Shown here: positions 6,037-7,151 of the stretch, piece after piece
Numbering within the stretch: position 1 is the first letter of the stretch
Layout: every line of letters begins with the position of its first letter
Origin: Chrysiogenales bacterium
GTDB lineage: Bacteria > Acidobacteriota > Aminicenantia > UBA2199
Direction: 5' to 3'
Assembly: GCA_004525465.1 (NCBI GenBank)
Contig: SPCN01000112.1
Span: 1 to 7,151, forward strand
DNA: 7,151 bases
Notes under the pieces: generated by a model
Database searches by the model: none
The model's input: the letters and a program-made list of their open reading frames with translations, nothing else
Told to the model about the DNA's origin: nothing
Program-made: the position numbers and the translations under genes

Positions 6037-7116
6037 ATGGAAAAGGTGAATGATAGCGTTCTGGCCCAGATCAAAAAGCTTGGCGCCTTCGACCTTGAGG
6101 CCTGCTACAGCTGCGGTACCTGCTCGGCCATCTGCCCGCTGTCGGAAGGGACCGTGTCCTTCCCGCGGCGCCTGCTCCGTTACGCCCAGCTGGGCCTGGA
6201 AAAGAGGATCCTGGCCGCGCCCGAACCCTGGCTGTGCTATTACTGCGGCGAATGCAGCGAGACCTGCCCGCGCCAGGCCGAACCTGCCGCCCTGATGATG
6301 GCCCTGCGCCGCTTCGCCACCCGCAAGTATTCCCTGGGCCGCGCGGCCGACGCTTTATACCAGTCTTTGACATCCGGCCTGACCTGGCTGCTGCTCAGCG
6401 TGGCGGCGGTATTGGCCATCCTCTTTGCCTACAGCCCGGACATGAACCGCCAGAAGGTAGATTTCCTGTCGTTCGTCGGCCTGGAACCCATCCACCTGGC
6501 CGGCATCGCCCTGGTGGCGTTCATCGTTTTGGCCTCGGTCATCCAGATCTGGATCCTCTACCGCAACCTGCGCCGCGGCCCCGGCGCCGCCGCCTTCAAG
6601 GCAAAAAAGGCAAGCGTTTCGGCCTGGAAGGCCTTGAGCGAATCGGTGGTCCAGAAAAGGTTCGGCGAATGCGAGAACGGCCTGCTGCGGCGCCTGGCCC
6701 ACATGGCCGTCTCCTGGGGCTTCATGGGCATGTTCCTGGCCACCTTGATCATCGCCGCCGTGGACTTCCAATGGCTGCAATGGCCGCGCTGGATATCGCT
6801 GGCGGTCGGCTCCGTCTCCGGGGTGCTGACCTTGCTGGGGCTGGCCTATTACATTTATCTGCGCCTCAGCCGCAAAACCGCGGTCGGCAAGGTTTCGCAT
6901 CCCAGCGACTGGGCTTTCCTCCTGCTGCTGCTGCTGTCGGTGCTCAGCGGCTTTGTCATGGTGCTCTTCCGTTTAACCAATATGCCGATGGCCGCCTACT
7001 GGACCTTCGCTTTCCACCTGGTCGTGGTCTTCGACCTGCTGGTCACTTTCCCGTTCAGCAAGTTCGCCCACGTCATCTACCGGCCGGTCGCCCTGTGGTT
7101 TGCCGGTTTGAAATAA
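6037..7116 (+). CDS. qmoC: QmoC-like: HdrC-type 2x[4Fe-4S] domain fused to a membrane cytochrome b domain
   Basis: A 359-residue fusion. The cytoplasmic N-terminus (1-110) is HdrC-like with two cluster motifs ending in CP: Cys23/26/29/33 and Cys67/70/73/77. The rest has six hydrophobic segments at about 114-132, 152-175, 222-243, 252-274, 291-311 and 320-340, resembling the NarI/DsrM-type membrane domain. Histidines at or next to helices (153, 222, 288, 327 and 345) include likely heme b ligands; which ones bind cannot be settled by eye. The ending PFSKFAHVIYRP (339-350) is typical of QmoC and DsrM-like subunits. QmoC exchanges electrons between the menaquinone pool and the soluble QmoAB flavoproteins, and that is the expected role here. 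No signal peptide, consistent with a cytoplasmic N-terminus. One base separates it from the upstream stop codon. No HdrB domain is fused or adjacent. Confidence 0.9.
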   Translation: MEKVNDSVLAQIKKLGAFDLEACYSCGTCSAICPLSEGTVSFPRRLLRYAQLGLEKRILAAPEPWLCYYCGECSETCPRQAEPAALMMALRRFATRKYSLGRAADALYQSLTSGLTWLLLSVAAVLAILFAYSPDMNRQKVDFLSFVGLEPIHLAGIALVAFIVLASVIQIWILYRNLRRGPGAAAFKAKKASVSAWKALSESVVQKRFGECENGLLRRLAHMAVSWGFMGMFLATLIIAAVDFQWLQWPRWISLAVGSVSGVLTLLGLAYYIYLRLSRKTAVGKVSHPSDWAFLLLLLLSVLSGFVMVLFRLTNMPMAAYWTFAFHLVVVFDLLVTFPFSKFAHVIYRPVALWFAGLK

Positions 7117-7118
7117 GC

Positions 7119-7128
7119 AATTCGAATT
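7119..7128. repeat. Perfect 10-bp palindrome in the only downstream gap
   Basis: AATTCGAATT lies between the qmoC stop and the next ribosome-binding site, in a 29-bp AT-rich gap. It is too short and lacks a T-run to be a terminator. It may be a binding site or chance. Confidence 0.3.
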
Positions 7129-7132
7129 AAAT

Positions 7133-7138
7133 AGGAGG
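7133..7138 (+). promoter_or_regulatory. Strong ribosome-binding site of the next gene
   Basis: AGGAGG, a perfect Shine-Dalgarno core and the best in the window, is 7 nt before ATG 7146. It suggests a highly translated gene in the same transcript. Confidence 0.85.
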
Positions 7139-7145
7139 ATATAGA

Positions 7146-7151
7146 ATGAGC
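7146..7151 (+). CDS. Start of a further operon gene, cut by the window end
   Basis: Only ATG AGC (Met-Ser) is present, after the perfect AGGAGG site and 29 bp past the qmoC stop. With no terminator before it, it is probably part of the same operon. Nothing can be said of its product; in related clusters this position could hold another redox subunit or the sulfur-handling partner of TusA, but that is a guess. Confidence 0.6.

Noticed and set aside
6234..7130. 298-codon + strand frame overlapping qmoC
   Set aside because: Pro/Arg/Gly-rich translation typical of an out-of-phase GC-rich frame. The other frame has two ferredoxin motifs and six membrane segments.
7117..7145. Terminator after qmoC
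   Set aside because: Only a 10-bp AT-rich palindrome without a T-run, followed at once by a strong ribosome-binding site and start codon.

Overview
This window is the 5' part of a single-strand (+) operon in a GC-rich anaerobe. It encodes a Qmo/heterodisulfide-reductase-type flavin and iron-sulfur complex, headed by a sulfur-carrier protein and an ArsR-family regulator. The gene content (HdrA-like flavoproteins, an MvhD-like protein, a QmoC-like membrane subunit, and a very large number of 4Fe-4S cysteine motifs) fits a strictly anaerobic bacterium. Plausible sources are sulfur-metabolising, syntrophic or uncultured lineages such as Desulfobacterota or Aminicenantes-like groups. The sequence alone does not fix the taxon.

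Layout: positions 1-168 hold a highly regular tandem repeat, six 28-bp units each made of four heptamers of consensus CCYMTVR. It ends abruptly at an AT-rich stretch with a sigma70-like promoter (TTGACA at 203, TATAAT at 224), which overlaps an inverted repeat suitable for a repressor. A short leader with a GC hairpin and a T-run precedes the first ribosome-binding site. Seven complete genes follow with almost no spacing: TusA-like sulfur carrier (304-558), ArsR-type repressor (604-900), degenerate MvhD-like protein (893-1303), QmoA/HdrA-like flavoprotein with an inserted GltD/NfnB-type NAD(P)H module (1305-4010), second HdrA-like protein of QmoB type (4010-5767), small winged-helix protein (5757-6035), and QmoC-like fusion of an HdrC domain to a six-helix membrane domain (6037-7116). 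An eighth gene begins at 7146 with a strong Shine-Dalgarno sequence and runs off the window. No terminator follows qmoC, so the operon continues.

How the parts could work together (inference): the inserted module would oxidise or reduce NAD(P)H, electrons would pass through the FAD and Fe-S centres of the two HdrA-like proteins, and QmoC would connect them to the membrane quinone pool. The ferredoxin-type domain at the end of the second HdrA and the MvhD-like protein give further electron entry or exit points. There is no HdrB (CCG-domain) subunit in the window, as in Qmo complexes. The leading tusA and arsR genes suggest that the substrate or signal is sulfane or persulfide sulfur. The assembly therefore looks like a candidate NAD(P)H-linked, TusA-associated Qmo variant, possibly bifurcating or confurcating. 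The families are all known; the particular combination and its physiological reaction are what deserve attention.
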